Below, in pieces: positions 37,127 to 50,807 of a stretch of 64,000 nucleotides of DNA (the stretch's first letter is position 1; each line of letters starts with the position of its first letter). A model generated the notes under the pieces. That model ran no database searches. It saw only the letters and a program-made list of their open reading frames with translations, and was not told where the DNA came from. The DNA is taken from assembly GCA_015680905.1 (NCBI GenBank), contig CM027381.1:59214501-59278500 (forward strand). The letters run 5' to 3'. Position numbers and translations under genes: made by a program. Origin of the DNA: Coptis chinensis (lineage: Eukaryota > Streptophyta > Magnoliopsida > Ranunculales > Ranunculaceae).

Positions 37127-38313
37127 CTTACGTTAGAAAGAATGCAAAACACTTGATTGAATGTACCTTCGCATGAGCTTGCATTATAATGAATGCAAAA
37201 CACCTGATTGATTGATTGATTGATTGAAGAAAACTCATGTTCTTATCGCTTTTTCAGGATACAACACTATTCTGGAACTAATACCTCAAAACACGTGTTA
37301 TAGAGCCAAAATGAGACAAAAGGACCCTAAAAGGGGCCTCATGGAACAACGTGAAAAAAGTACCAAAAAGTCAAACTTTCAAAAGTCAACAGTCAACGAT
37401 CAAAGCCATAGTCAACGGTCAAAGTGAACTTAAGGGTTCAAAAACTCAAAAGCTCAGGAAACACTGCAAGGCTTCAAGAATCAATAACAAAACCCTTTGT
37501 GAGACAAGGACTAAGACTCTAAACCCAAAACCCTAGCCTAGATCATATAAGTTAGATCTGGAATGAACAACTTCTAAACCCTAAAACCCCACTATCTACA
37601 CCAATAGAATGCAAAACACTTGATTGATTGAATGAATGCAAAACACTTGACTGAATACACTTACGTACGAGTGTGAGCTTGCATTATAATGAATGCAAAA
37701 CACTTGATGGATTGAATGAACGTACCTACAAGCGAGCTTGCATTAGAAAGAATGCAAAACACTTCATGGAATGTACCTACGCGTGTGCTTGCATTATAAT
37801 GAATGCAAAACACCTAATTGATTGATTGATTTTAGAAAACTCATGTTCTTATCGCTTTTTCAGGATACAGCTCTATTCTGGAACTAATACCTAAAAATAC
37901 GTGTTATAGAGCCAAAATAAGACAAAAAGATAATAAAAGGGACCTCATGGAACAACTAGGAAAAAGTGCCAAAAAGTCAAACAGTCAAAAGTCAACAGTC
38001 AACAATCAAAGCCATAATCAATGGTCAAAGTGAACTCAATGGTCCAGAAACTCAAAAGCTCAAGAAACACTCTAAGGCTTCAAGAATCAATGACTAAACC
38101 CGTTGTAAGAAAAGGACTAAGCCTCTAAACGCTAAACCCTAGCCAAGATCATATAAGTTAGATCAAAGATGAACAACTTCCAAACCTCATAACCCTACTA
38201 TCTACAATAATAGAATGCAAAACACTTAATAAAATGCATCTACGTGTGAGTTTGCATTAGAATGAATGCAAAACACTTGACTGAATACACTTACGTGTGA
38301 GTTTAGATTATAA
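37127..38313 (+). repeat. Satellite array, block 3
   Basis: About two units, with markers at 37234 and 37840, between the Athila element and LINE copy 2. The block ends with the left target duplication of the LINE, TTAGATTATAA, at 38303-38313. Confidence 0.93.
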
Positions 38314-39655
38314 ACATCAGTTGCGAATATGATTGAAGATTGGAGGTGGAATACAGCTTGGCATGCGAGAGTTCATTTGCCCGACATTATAACTTACATG
38401 GAAGAAGAAGTCAAAGTGGGGAGGGGTGAAGATTGAATAGTGTGGACAGCTTCGCAGATAGGTGAATTTAACCTCAGAGATACATTTCACTGTGTCAGAG
38501 AGACAAAAGTGCTTATATCATGGCATAGCATCGTCTGGTTCCATAACAGAATACCGAGACACGCGTTTATTGCATGGTTAACCCTCAAAGAAGGTCTGAA
38601 GACGTTGAAGTTTAAGGAGTGGAAGAAAGTGCAAGACGATACATGTGTTCTGTGCTGTGGAAAAAAAAAGAGACGGAAGAGCATCTGTTTTATGAATGTT
38701 TGTTCTCACAGTTCATATGGCAAGCACATCTTGTGCATGCTGGCTACAATATACCGAGTGGAACAACATGGCGGGAAGAAATTTCATGGATTATTCAAAC
38801 ATCAAAAGGTAAGGAATACAAACAGGATGCATTGAAACTCATATTCAATGGGTTCATTTACAACATTTGGCAGGAGAGAAATAGAAGAATTTTCAAGCAC
38901 ACCAATAAAACAGCACAACAGGTGGGGAAGTTGATCATAAGAGATGTTAGATGTAAGCTACAATCCATTCAAGCAAAATTGGAGGAAGGGCCAGAGAGGG
39001 ATAGATTTATGCAGCTGTGGAACATTACGGTGGATGTAAAGCAAAAACAGGTGAAGCATTGCAAGTGGGTAAGTGCGGGAGCAGAAATCCACAACTTAAA
39101 CAATGACGGCACTCTTCAAGGCAACCATGGAGGTTGGGCTGCAGTCATCAGGGACAAACTTGGGACTGTTATCGCGGCAACTAATGGAAAAGCAGTACAC
39201 AAGTCAATAGACTTAATAGAGCTAGAGGGCCTGGCCCATGGGCTCAAGTTAGCAGTTCAAAAAGGCTTAAGGAGAATTAGCACAAACAGACTCAACCACG
39301 GTGGTCACATACTTAAGGAGGGAGAAGAAACGGCCAACCATGGCGGGCAAATCATCGATGAGCGAACTTAACGAGGAGCCGATAGGAAATTAGATGTTTT
39401 TCAGTTTGCCATGTATATAGAGAGTCAAATAAATAGACGATGATGCACTAGCGGCTACTATTCCCACAGATTAGTTACATAGAAATAGTGCCCAGTTCTT
39501 TTTCTGAGGATGTAAAAAAGATTATTTATGAAGATGCCTCGGGCAAACAGTATGTAAGAATGTAACCAAGACATATGATTATTTTCTAATAAAATAGGGG
39601 TAAGGGACCTCTCAAACACCCTGCTTGCCTTTCAAAAAAAAAAAAAAAGAAAAAC
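38314..39655 (+). mobile_element. 5'-truncated LINE, copy 2 (1342 bp)
   Basis: The last third of the same LINE family as copy 1: end of the reverse transcriptase linker, zinc-binding region, RNase H, 3' UTR with the stem-loop at 39596-39612, and an A-rich tail to about 39655. A perfect 11-bp target duplication, TTAGATTATAA, flanks it (38303-38313 and 39656-39666). The satellite marker distance without it is 638 bp, so it inserted cleanly. The 5' truncation is what target-primed reverse transcription normally gives when it stops early. Confidence 0.93.
38440..39565 (+). pseudogene. LINE copy 2, ORF2 C-terminus: zinc-binding and RNase H
   Basis: The zinc-binding part reads RIPRHAFIAWLTLK and then, after a frame change near 38660, ETEEHLFYECLFSQFIW. 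A linker follows (FNGFIYNIWQERNRRIF, EEGPERDRFMQLWN). RNase H starts with LNNDGTLQGNHGGWA (first Asp), then DLIELEGLAHGLKLA (Glu). The third catalytic segment, expected as a T-D-S-T motif, is lost to a change near 39280, and the frame ends at 39371. Remnants of the last part (PSSFSEDVKKI-like) reach about 39565. This piece is better preserved than the same part of copy 1, so it is probably younger or less mutated. Confidence 0.85.
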
Positions 39656-42600
39656 TTAGATTATAATGAATGGAAAACACATGATTGATTGAATGAACGT
39701 ACCTACAAGCGAGCTTGTGCTAGAAAGAATGCAAAACACTTGGTTGAATGTACCTACTTGTGAGCTTGTATTATAATGAATGCAAAACACCTGATTGATT
39801 GATTGATTGATTGTAGAAAACTCATGTTCTTCTCGCTTTTTCAGGATACAACCCTATTTTGGAACAAATACCTGAAAAGACGTGTTATATATCCAAAATG
39901 AGACAAAAGGACCCTAAAAGGGACCTCTTAGAACAACTGGGAAAAACTGCTAAAAAGTCAAGCTGTCAAAAGTCAACAGTCAACGATCAAAGCCATAGTC
40001 AACGGTCAAAGTGAACTCAAGGGTCCAAAAACTCAAAAGCTCAGGAAACACTCCAAGGTTTCAAGAATCAATGACTAAACCCTTTGTAAGACAAGGACTA
40101 AGCCTTTAAACCCTAAACCCTAGCCTAGATGTTATAAGTTATATCTAAGATGAACAACTTCCAAACCCAAACCCCCCCCCCCCCACTATCAACACCAATA
40201 GAATGCGAAACACTTGATAAAAAGCTTCTACATGTGAGTTTGCATTAGAATGAATGCAAAACACTTGACTGATTACACTTACGTGTGAGCTTGCATTACA
40301 ATGAATGCAAAACACTTGATTGATTGAATGAATGTACCTACAAGCGAGCTTGCATTAAAAAGAATGCAAAACACTTGATTGAATGTACCTTCGCACGAGC
40401 TTGCATTATAATGAATGCAAAACACCTGATTGATTGATTGATTGTAAAAAGCTCATGTTCTTATCGCTTTTTCAGGATACAACACTATTCTGGAACAAAT
40501 ACCTCAAAAGACGAGTTATAGAGCCAAAATGAGACAAAAGGACCCTAAAAGGGACCTCAAGAACAACTGGGAAAAACTGCCAAAAAGTCCAACTGTCAAA
40601 AGTTAACAGTCAACAATCAACGCCATAGTCAACGGTCAAAGTGAACACAAGGGTCCAAAACCTCAAAAGCTCAGGAAACACTCCAAGGCTTCAAGAATCA
40701 ATGACTAAACCCTTTGTAAGACAACGACTAAGCCTCTAAACCCTAAACCCTCACCTAGATGTTATAAGTTATATCTAAGATGAACAACTTCCAAACCCAA
40801 AAACCACACTATCTACACCAATAAGATGCAAAACACTTGATAAAATGCATCTACATGTGAGTTTGCATTAGAATGAATGCAAAACACTTGACTGAATACA
40901 CTTACGTGTGAGCTTGGATTATATTGAATGCAAAACACTTGATTGATTCAATGAACGTACCTACAAGCGAGCTTGGATTATAATGAATGCAAAACACATG
41001 ACTGAATACACTTATGTACAAGTGTGAGCTTGCATTATTATGAATGGAAAACACTTGATGGATTGAATGAACGCACCTATGAGCGAGCTTGCGTTAGAAA
41101 GAATGCAAAACACTTAATGGAATGTACCTACGTGTGAGCTTGCATTATAATGAATACGAAACACCTGATTGATTGATTGATTGTAGAAAACTCATATTCT
41201 TATCGCTTTTTCAGGATACAGCTCTATTATGGAACTAATACCTAAAAATACCTGTTATAAAACCAAAATGAGACAAAAGGATCCTAAAAGGGACCTCATG
41301 GAACAACTGGGAAAAAGTGCCAAAAAGTCAAACAGTCAAAAGTCAACAATTAGCGATCAAAGCCATAGTCAACGAACAAAGTGAACTCAATGGTCCAAAA
41401 ACTTAAAAGCTAAGGGCACACTCCAAAACTTCAAGAATCAATGACTAAACCCATTGTATGAAAACGACTAAGCCTCTAAACGCTAAACCCTAGCCAAGAT
41501 CGTATAAGTTAGAACTAAGATGAACAACTTCCAAACCCCATAACCCCACTATCTACACCAATAGAATGCAAAACACTTGATAAAATTCATCTATGTGTGA
41601 GTTTGCATTAAAATGAATGCAAAATACTTGACTGATTGAATGAATGCAAAACACTTGACTGAATACACTTACGTATGAGCTTGGATTATAATGAATGCAA
41701 AACACTTGATTGATTGAATGAACGTACCAACAAGCGAGCTTGCGTTAGAAAGAATGCAAAACACTTGGTTGAATGTACCTACGTGTGAGCTTGCATTATA
41801 ATGAATGAAAAACAACTGATTGATCGATTGATTGCAGAAAACTCATGTTCTTATCGCTTTTTCAGGATACAACCATATTCTGGAACAAATACCTCAAAAG
41901 GCGTGTTATAGAGCCAAAATGAGACAAAAGAACCCTCCAAAGGGACCTCGTGGAACAAGTGGGATAAACTGCCAAAAAGTCAAACTGTCAAAAGTCAAAA
42001 GTCAACGATCAAAGCCATAGTCAACAGTCAAAGTGAACTCAAGGGTCCAAAAACTCAAAAGATCAGGAAACACTCCAAGGCTTTAAGAATCACTGACTAA
42101 ACCCTTTGGTAAGACAAGGACTAAGCCTATAAACCCTAAATCCTAGCCTAGATGTTATAAGTGACATCTAAGATGAACAAGTTCCCAACCCAAAAACCCC
42201 ACTATCTACACCAATAGAATGTTAAACACTTGCTAAAATGCATCTACGTGTGAGTTTGCATTAGAATAAATGTAAAACACTTGACTAAATACAGTTACGT
42301 GTGATCTTGCATTATAATGAATGTAAAACACTTGATTGATTGAATGAACGTACCTACAAGCAAACTTGCGATAGAAATATTGCAAAACAATTGATTGAAT
42401 GTAACTTCGCATGAGCTTAGATTATAACGAATGCAAAACACCTGATTGATTGATTGATTGTAGAAAACTCATATTCTTATTGCCTTTTCAGGATACAGCC
42501 TTATTCTGGAACATATACCTCAAAAGACGTGTTATAGAGAAATAATGAGACAAAAGGACCCTGAAAGGGACCTCATGGAACAACTGAGAAAAACTGCAGA

Positions 42601-45600
42601 AAAGTCAAATTTTCAAAAGTCAACAGTCAACGATCATAGCCATAGTCAACGGCCAAAGTGAGGTTTGAGGTCCAAAAACTCAAAAGCTAAGGAAATACTC
42701 GAAGGCTTCAAGAATCAATGACTAAATCCTTTGTAAGACAAGGACTAAGACTCTAAACCATATACCCTAGCCTAAATAATATAAGTTAGATCTAAGATGA
42801 ACAACTTAAAAACCCCAAAACCCAACTATCTACACCAAATGAATGAAAAACACTTGATTAAATGCATCTACAGTTGAGTTTGCATTAGAATGAATGCAAA
42901 ACACTTGATTGATTGAATGAATGCAAAACACTTGACTGAATACACTTACGTACGAGTGTGAGCTTGCATTATAATGAATGCAAAACACTTGATGGATTGA
43001 ATGAACGTACCTACTAGCGAACTTCCGTTAGAAAGAATGCAAAACACTTGATGGAATGTACTTACGCGTGAGCTTACATTATAATGAATGCAAAACACCT
43101 CATTAATTGATTACTTGTAGAAAACTCATGTTCTTATCGCTTTTTCAGGATACAGCTCAATTATGGAACAAATACCTAAAAAGACGTGTTATAGAGCCAA
43201 AATGAGACAAAAGGACCCTAAAAAGAAAAAACACCAATAGAATGCGAAAAAGTTGATCAAATGTATCTACGTGTGAGTTTGCATTAGAGTGAATGCAAAA
43301 AACTTGACTAAATACATTTCCGTAGGAGCTTGCACTAAAATGAATGCAAAACGCTTGATTGATTGAATGAACGTACCTACAAGCGAGCTTGCGTTAGAAA
43401 GAACGGAAATCACTTGGTTGAATGTACCTACGTGTGAGCTTGCATTCTAATGAATGTAAAACACCTGATTAATTGATTGAATGAATGAATGCAAAACACT
43501 TGATTGATTGAATGAATGCAAAACAGTTGACTGAAGACACTTACGTGTGAGCTTGGATTATAATGAATGCAAAACCCTTGATTGATTGAATGAACGTACC
43601 TACAAGCGAGCTTGCGTTAGAAAGAATGCAAAACGCTTGATGGAATGTACCTATGCGTAAGCTTGCATTATAGTGAATGTAAAACACCTGATTGATTGAT
43701 TGATTGTGGAAAGCTCATGTTCTTATTGCTTTTTCAGGATACAACTCTACTATAGAACTAGTACCGCAAAAAAGTGTTATAGAGCCAAAATGAGGCAAAA
43801 GGACCATCAAAGGGACCTCATGGAACAACTGGGAAAAAGTGCCAAAAAGTCAAATTGTCAAAGGTCAACATTCAACGATCAAAGCCATAGTCAACGGTAA
43901 AAGTGAACTCAAGGGTTCAAAAACTCAAAAGCTCAGGAAACACTCCAAGGCTTCAAGAATGAAAGAATAAACCCTTTGTAAAAAAAGGACTAAACCTCTA
44001 AACCCTAAACCCTATCCTAGATCAAATAAGTTCGATCTAAGATGACAACTTCCAAACCCCAAAACCTCACTATCTACCCCAATAGAATGCAAAACACTCG
44101 ATTAATTGTATCTACCTATGAGTTTGCATTAGAATAAATGCAAAACACTTTATTGACTAAATGAATGCAGAACACTTGACTGAATACACTTACGTACTAG
44201 TGTGAGCTTGCATTATTATCAATGCAAGACACTTGATGGATTGAATGAACGTACGTACAAGCGAGCTTGCGTTATAAAGAATGAAAAACACTTGATTTAA
44301 TGTACCTACGCGTGAGCTTGCATTATAGTGAATGCAAAACAACTGACTGATTGATTGATTGTAAAAAACTCATGTTCTTATCACTTTTTCAAGATACAAC
44401 TCTATTATGGAACTAATACCTCAAAAGACGTGTTATAGAGCCAAAATGAGACTAAAGGACCCTAAAAGGGACTTCATGGAACAACTGGGAAAAATTCTGA
44501 AAAAGTCAAACTATCAAAAGTCAACGGTCAACGACCAAGGCCATAGTCAACGGTCAAAGTAAACTCAAAGCTCCAAAAACTCAAAAGCTCAGGAAACACT
44601 CCTAGGCTTCCAGAATCAATGACAAAACCCTTTATAAGACAAGGACCAAGCCTCTAAATGCTAAACCCTAGCCAAGATCATATAATTTAGATCTAAGATG
44701 AACAACTTCCAAACCCCATAACCCCATTATATACACCGATAGAATGCAAAACACTTTATAAAATGCATCTACGTGTGAGTTTGCATTCAAATGAATGCAA
44801 AACACTTGATTGATTGAATGACTGTAAAACCCTAGACTGAATAAACTTACGTGTGAGCTTGGATTATAATGAATGCAAAACACATGATTGATTGAATGAA
44901 TGTACCTACAATCGAGCTTGCGTTAGAAAGAATGCAAAACACTTGGTAGAATGTACCTACGTGTGAGCTTGCCTTATAATGAATGCAAAACACCTGATTG
45001 ATTGATTGATTGTGTAAAACTCATGTTCTTATCGCTTTTTCAGGATACAGCCCTATTCCGGAACAAATACCTCAAAAGACGTGTTATAGAACATAAATGA
45101 GACAAAAGGACCCTAAAAGGGACCTCATGGAACAACTGGGAAAAGTGCCAAAAAGACAAACTGTCAAAAGTCAACAGTCAACGATCAAAGCCATAGTCAA
45201 TGGTGAAAGTGAACTCAAGGGTCCAAAAACTCAAAAGCTCAGGAAACACTCCAAGGCTTTAAGAATCAATGACTAAACCCGTAGTAATACAAGGACTAAG
45301 CCTCTAAACGCTAAACCCTAGCCAAGGTCATATAAGTTAGATCTAAGATGAACAACTTCCAAACCCCATAACCCCACTATCTACACCAATACAATGCAAA
45401 ACACTTCATAAAATACATCTAAGTGTGAGTTTACATTAGAATGAATGCAAAACACTTGATTTATTGAATGAATGAAAAACACTTGATTGATTGAATAAAT
45501 GCAAAACACTTGATTGATTGAATGAATGAAAAACACTTGATTTATTGAATGAATGCAAAACACTTGACTGAAGACACTTACGTGTTAGCTTGGATTATAA

Positions 45601-48600
45601 TGAATGCAAAACACTTGATTAATTGAATGAACGCACCTACGAACGAGCTTGCGTTAGAAAGAATGCAAAACACTTGGTTGAATGTACCTATTTGTGAGCT
45701 TGCTTTATAATGAATGCAAAACACCTGATTGATTGATTGATTGTTGAAAACTCATGTTCTTATCGCTTTTTCAAGATACAACCCTATTCTGGAACAAATA
45801 CCTCAAAAGACGTGTTATAGAGCCAAAATGAGACAAAAGGACCCTAAAAGGGCCCTCAGGGAACAACTGGGAAAAAGTGCCAAAAAGTCAAACTGTCAAA
45901 ACTCAACAGTCAACGATCAAAGCCATAGTCAATGGTGAAAGTGAACTCAAGGGTCCAAAAACTCAAAAGCTTAGGAAACACTCCATGGCTTCAAGAATCA
46001 ATGACTAAACCCTTTGTAAGAAAAGGACAAAGCCTCTAAACCCTAAACCCTAGCATAAATCAAATAAGTTCAATCTAAGATGAACAACTTCCAAACCCCA
46101 AAACCCCACTATCTACACTAATAGAATGCAAAACACTTGATTAAATCCATCTACCTTTGAGTTTGCATTAGAATGAATGCAAAACACTTGATTGACTGAA
46201 AGAATGCAAAACACTTGACTGAATACACTTACGTACGAGTGTGAGCTTGCATTATTATGAATGCAAAACACTTGATGGATTGAATGAATGCACCTACAAG
46301 CGAGCTTGCGTTAGAAAGAATGCAAAACACTTGATGGAATGTACCTACGTGTGAGCTTGCATTATAGTGAATGCAAAACACCTGATTGATTGATTGATTG
46401 TAGAAAACTCATGTCCTTATCGCTTTTTCAGGATACAATTCTATTCTGGAACTAATACCTAAAAATACGTGTTATAGAGCCAAAATGAGACAAAAGGACC
46501 CTAAAAGGGACCTCATGGAACAACAGGGAAAAAGTGCCAAAAAGTCAAACATTCAAAAGTCAACAGTCAACGATCAAAGCCATAGTCAACGGTCAAAGTG
46601 AACACAAGGGTCCAAAAATACAAAAGCTCAGGAAATAGTCCAAGGCTTCAAGAATCAATGACTAAACAATTTGTAAGACAAGGACTAAGCCTCTAAACCC
46701 TAAACCCTAGCCTGGATCAAATAAGTTCGATCTAAGATGAACAACTTCCAAACCCCAATTTCCACTATCTATACCAATAGAATGCAAAACACTTGATTAA
46801 ATGCATCTACCTTTGAGTTTGCATTTGAATTAATGAAAAAACACTTGATTGATTGAATAAATGCAAAACACTTGACTATATACACTTACGTACCTGTGTG
46901 AGCTTGCATTAATATGAATGCAAAACACTTGATAGATTGAATGAACGTACCTACAAGCAAGCTTGTGTTAGAAAGAATGCAAAACACTTGATGGAATGTA
47001 CCTACGCGTGAGCTTGCATTATAATGAATGCAAAACACCTGATTGATTGATTGATTGTAAAAAAACTCATATTTTTATCGCTTTTTCAGGATACAGATCT
47101 ATTATTGAACTAATACCTAAAAATACGTGTTATAGAGCCAAAATTAGACAAAAGGACCCTAAAAGAGACCTCATGGAACAACTGGGAAAAATTGCCAAAA
47201 AGACGAACAGTCCAAAGTCAACAGTCAACGATGAAAGACATAGCCAACGGTCAAAGTTAACTCAAGGGTCTAAGAACTCAAAAGCTCAGGAAACACTCTT
47301 AGGCTTCAAGAATCAATGACTAAACCCTTTGTAAGACAAGGACTAAGCCTCTAAACCCTAAACCCTAGCCTAGATGTTATAAGTTATATCTAAGATGAAC
47401 AACTTCCAAACCCAAAAACCCCACTATCTACACCAATAGAATACAAAACACTTGATATAATGCACATGTGAGTTTGCATTAGAATGAAGGCAAAACACTT
47501 GACTGAATACAAAACACTTGATTGATTGAATGAACGTACCTACAAGTGAGCTTGCATTAAAAAGAACGCAAAACACTTGATTGAATGTACCTCCGAATGA
47601 GCTTGAATTATAATTAATGCAAAACACCTGATTGATTGATTGATTGTAGAAATCTCATGTTCTTATCGCTTTTTCAGAATACAGCCTATTCTGGAAAAAA
47701 TACCTTAAAAGATGTGTTATAGAGCCAAAATGAGACAAAAGGACCCTAAAAGGGACCTCATGGAACAACTGAGAAAAACTGCCAAAAAGTCAAACTGTCA
47801 AAAGTCAACAGTCAACGATCAAAGCCATAGTCAACGGTCAAAGTGAACTCAAGGGTCCAAAAACTCAAAAGCTCAGGAAACACTCCTAGGCTTAAAGAAT
47901 CAATGACTAAACCCTTTGTAAGATAAGGACTAAGCCTATAAACCCCAAACCCTAGCCTAGATGTTATAAGTTATATGTAAAATGAACAACTTCAAAACCT
48001 AAAAACCCCACTATCTACACCAATAGAATGTTAAACACTTGATAAAATGCATCTACGTGTGAGTTTGCATTTGAATAAATCCAAAACACTTGACTGAATA
48101 CACTTACGTATGACCTTGCATTATAATGAATGTAAAACACTTGATTGATTGAATGAATGTACCTACAAGCGAGCTTGTGTTAGAAAGAATGCAAAACACT
48201 TGATTGATTGTACCTTCGCATGAGCTTGCATTATAATGAATGCAAAATACCCAATTGATTGATTGATTGTAGAAAACTCATGTTCTTATCGCCTTTTCAG
48301 GTTACAGCCCTATTCTGGAACAAATACCTAAAAAGACGTGTTATAGAGAAAAAATGAGACAAAAGGATCCTGAAAGGGACCTCATGGAACAACTGGGAAA
48401 AACTGCCGAAAAGTCAAACTGTCAAAAGTTAACAGTCAACGATCAAAGCCTTAGTCAACGGCCAAAGTGAACTTAAAGGTCCAAAAACTCAAAAGCTAAG
48501 GAAACACTCCAAGGCTTCAAGAATCAATGACTGAATACACTTACGTACGAGTGTGAGCTGGCTTTATTATGAATGCAACACACTTGATGGATTGAATGAA

Positions 48601-48671
48601 CGTACCTACAAGCGAGCTTGCGTTAGAAAGAATGCAAAACACTTGATGGAATGTACCTACGCGTGAGCTTC
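39656..48671 (+). repeat. Satellite array, block 4
   Basis: About 14 units, with markers from 39831 to 48277. Irregular units occur. One near 43225 lacks most of the core (GTCAA cluster and AAACCCTA). One near 45440-45580 has extra 27-bp subrepeats. The last, near 48530, is joined at TGACT with about 215 bp of core missing. A C13 run lies at 40172-40184. No gene is seen. Confidence 0.95.
45440..45580 (+). repeat. Expanded 27-bp subrepeat (five in a row)
   Basis: AACACTTGAT-type cores start at 45451, 45478, 45505, 45532 and 45559, exactly 27 bp apart. Most other units hold only one or two of this subrepeat. This shows the elementary 27-bp step of the subrepeat block most clearly. Confidence 0.93.
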
Positions 48672-50807
48672 CATTATTATTATTTTTTGGATGGCAAGCA
48701 GGGTTTTTGAGAGGTCCCTTACCCCTATTGTATAAATAAAATAAATTGGCTTGGTTACATTCTTATATGATTTTTGCCCGTAGCATCATCATATATTATT
48801 TTCTTTACATCTTCTGAAAAAGAGCTTGGAATCAGCTCTATAAAACTAACACTTGGAATATTATATGCTAAGATATCTGCTAACTTATTTGACTCCCTAT
48901 ATACTTGTACTAAATTAAAAATTTCTATTTCGCTAATGAGTGCTTTTATTTTGCTAATGGGTGTTGCCTCAGTTCTTTGAAATAACTTACTACAGTAGTT
49001 GAATACGTTTGGGCCCTTATCTTTTTGAATCCGTGTCTTACCGCTAATTGCAGCTGATAAACATAAAAATTGATGGTTTACCTACGAAATGAACGATGAA
49101 CTCAAAACGTAAGTAAACTAAAACTTATTACGAGTCTATCAAGTTTTCTACTCTCAAATCTATCGAAATAGAGTGGAGTAACAAGTTCGTTCCACTCCTA
49201 GTTCTTTAGCATGTGATGTTTTCTAGTTAACTAATCGGTCTTAAGTCTAATGAGAGTTTTACGAGGGGGAATTATACTACGATGCAACTACCCACAAGAT
49301 ACAAACTATAATTGATTCAACTACGGAAATACTACATTGATTCTATAATAAGGAATTAGGGGGGGATTGATTCCACCTTAACTCAACTTAACTCACTAAC
49401 GACGAATCGTCGTAATCGAATGAATCGCTTTCACCTGAACAATTGGTTCTTCTTAATCCCTAATTACACATGACATTTCTATTAATTCATAACTAGCATG
49501 TGAACGATTAAACCCATTCTCATGGTGAATTAATCGTTTCTAGAGTGGAATAGAAATTACGACGACTCTACGATAATCGAATCAAGCTTTCATCAAGGCT
49601 TCTCAACCCCTCTAATGGAAGTTTAGAGAATCATTCCAATCATTTCCATATGAATCTAAACTAAACATAATATCAAGATTCAAATTTACTAATCTAAATT
49701 AAACAATAATTAAAATCTAATTAACAACTAAGAAATGGTAACCAACAATAATTAAAACTAGATCTAATAGATTGAAATAACAAAAATCGAAATGACAAGA
49801 ATAATAACTATTTTATTTATCTAATGAATGATATTCAATGATTCAAGAAATTAATCTAAAACAAGAAATGAAATTCTAAAACTAAGTTCTAAAACTCATT
49901 AATGGAGGCTAACTAATCTTATTCTAATCTAGGTCTAACTATCTACCATTAACAAAGAGCTAAACTTTTTGTTTTATACTTTCAGATCAAAAATCGTGCA
50001 TGGGCTTGGAGCCATGTTTTTGGGCGAGAATCGGGCCCAAAACCCAATTTCTTTAGTCCAAAATGGGCTCTTCAGCTGCAGTTGGCTTCGACAGATATTT
50101 CGTCCACTTCTGCTCCTTTGGTTGGGTCAAGGCTTAGACCATTGGAAAGCTCTTTCCGAGCCGGTCGTTTTGACATAAGGTAGGCCCAATTCGAGGTCCG
50201 AGTCCAAAGATATGGTCTTCGGAAGTTCTCTGGCGACTTTGTGTGATGTTTACGCCCGCGTTGACTTTGACTTTTTGCGGACCGGGCTTTAAAAAAAGGC
50301 TTTGTCTTCTTGAATCTTGGCCTTTAATCACGTAACTCCTTAGCAACCAACCATTGCTCCTTTATCTCGCTAAAGTAGCACATTTCTCGCACATAATGGA
50401 CTTTGAAGCCTGAAATGCATAAAAACACGTAATCAGTATTAACTCTTACTTATTATTCACATAATTGGTCTAAAAGTATGATTATTAAGGGGTTAAAACT
50501 ACAGTTTTGGGCTCTTATCAGCAGCCCATTCTCAAGCCCATTTAACTCGATCAAGTCTATTGTTTTATACCACGTCTTCCCGCGATCTTTGCTTCGCTAG
50601 AAATACAGTTCCTCTGCCATCGTATTGATTGCATTTGCCCATCCCCTTCATCTCCTTGCATCGTCCCATCAGTATTTAAATTATGAACTCCCTCTTCCGC
50701 ACTCTCCCATTTGCAAAGCTTCAGAGTCTTCATTTTTATTTTGATGTTTAAGCTCCAGAGTTGCATAAACCTCTCTCTCTCAGGCCCATCTTCCATCTTC
50801 ATCGTCA
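48672..50807 (-). mobile_element. 5'-truncated LINE, copy 3, split by a solo LTR
   Basis: Read on the minus strand, 50807-50521 and then 49054-48672 give the RNase H part of the same LINE family: MEDGPERERFMQLW, LNTDGTMQGD, then YRESNKLADILAYNIPS and KKIIYDDATGKNHIRM before the stop. The conserved stem-loop (48710-48726) follows, and the tail is TAA-rich rather than pure A. A 1466-bp LTR lies between the two halves. No target duplication is visible. The satellite on either side is out of register by about 360 bp, so a deletion went with the insertion or came later. Confidence 0.88.
49055..50520 (-). mobile_element. Solo LTR, Athila family, longer variant (1466 bp)
   Basis: On the minus strand it starts TGATAAGAGCCCAAAACTG and ends TTTATGTTTATCA, as the LTRs of the Athila element do. 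A perfect 5-bp target duplication, GCAGC (49050-49054 and 50521-50525), flanks it. It is about 350 bp longer than the LTRs at 24328 and 36009, with extra AT-rich sequence mainly between about 49280 and 49640. No internal region remains, which is the usual result of recombination between the two LTRs of one element. It inserted into LINE copy 3, so it is younger than that insertion. Confidence 0.92.

Noticed and set aside
45440-45580. CRISPR-like array of 27-bp repeats
   Set aside because: The repeats are directly adjacent with no unique spacers, and the context is a plant satellite.
46695-46709. True telomere or long interstitial telomere tract
   Set aside because: Only one to two telomere-type repeats occur per unit, embedded in otherwise unique core sequence.
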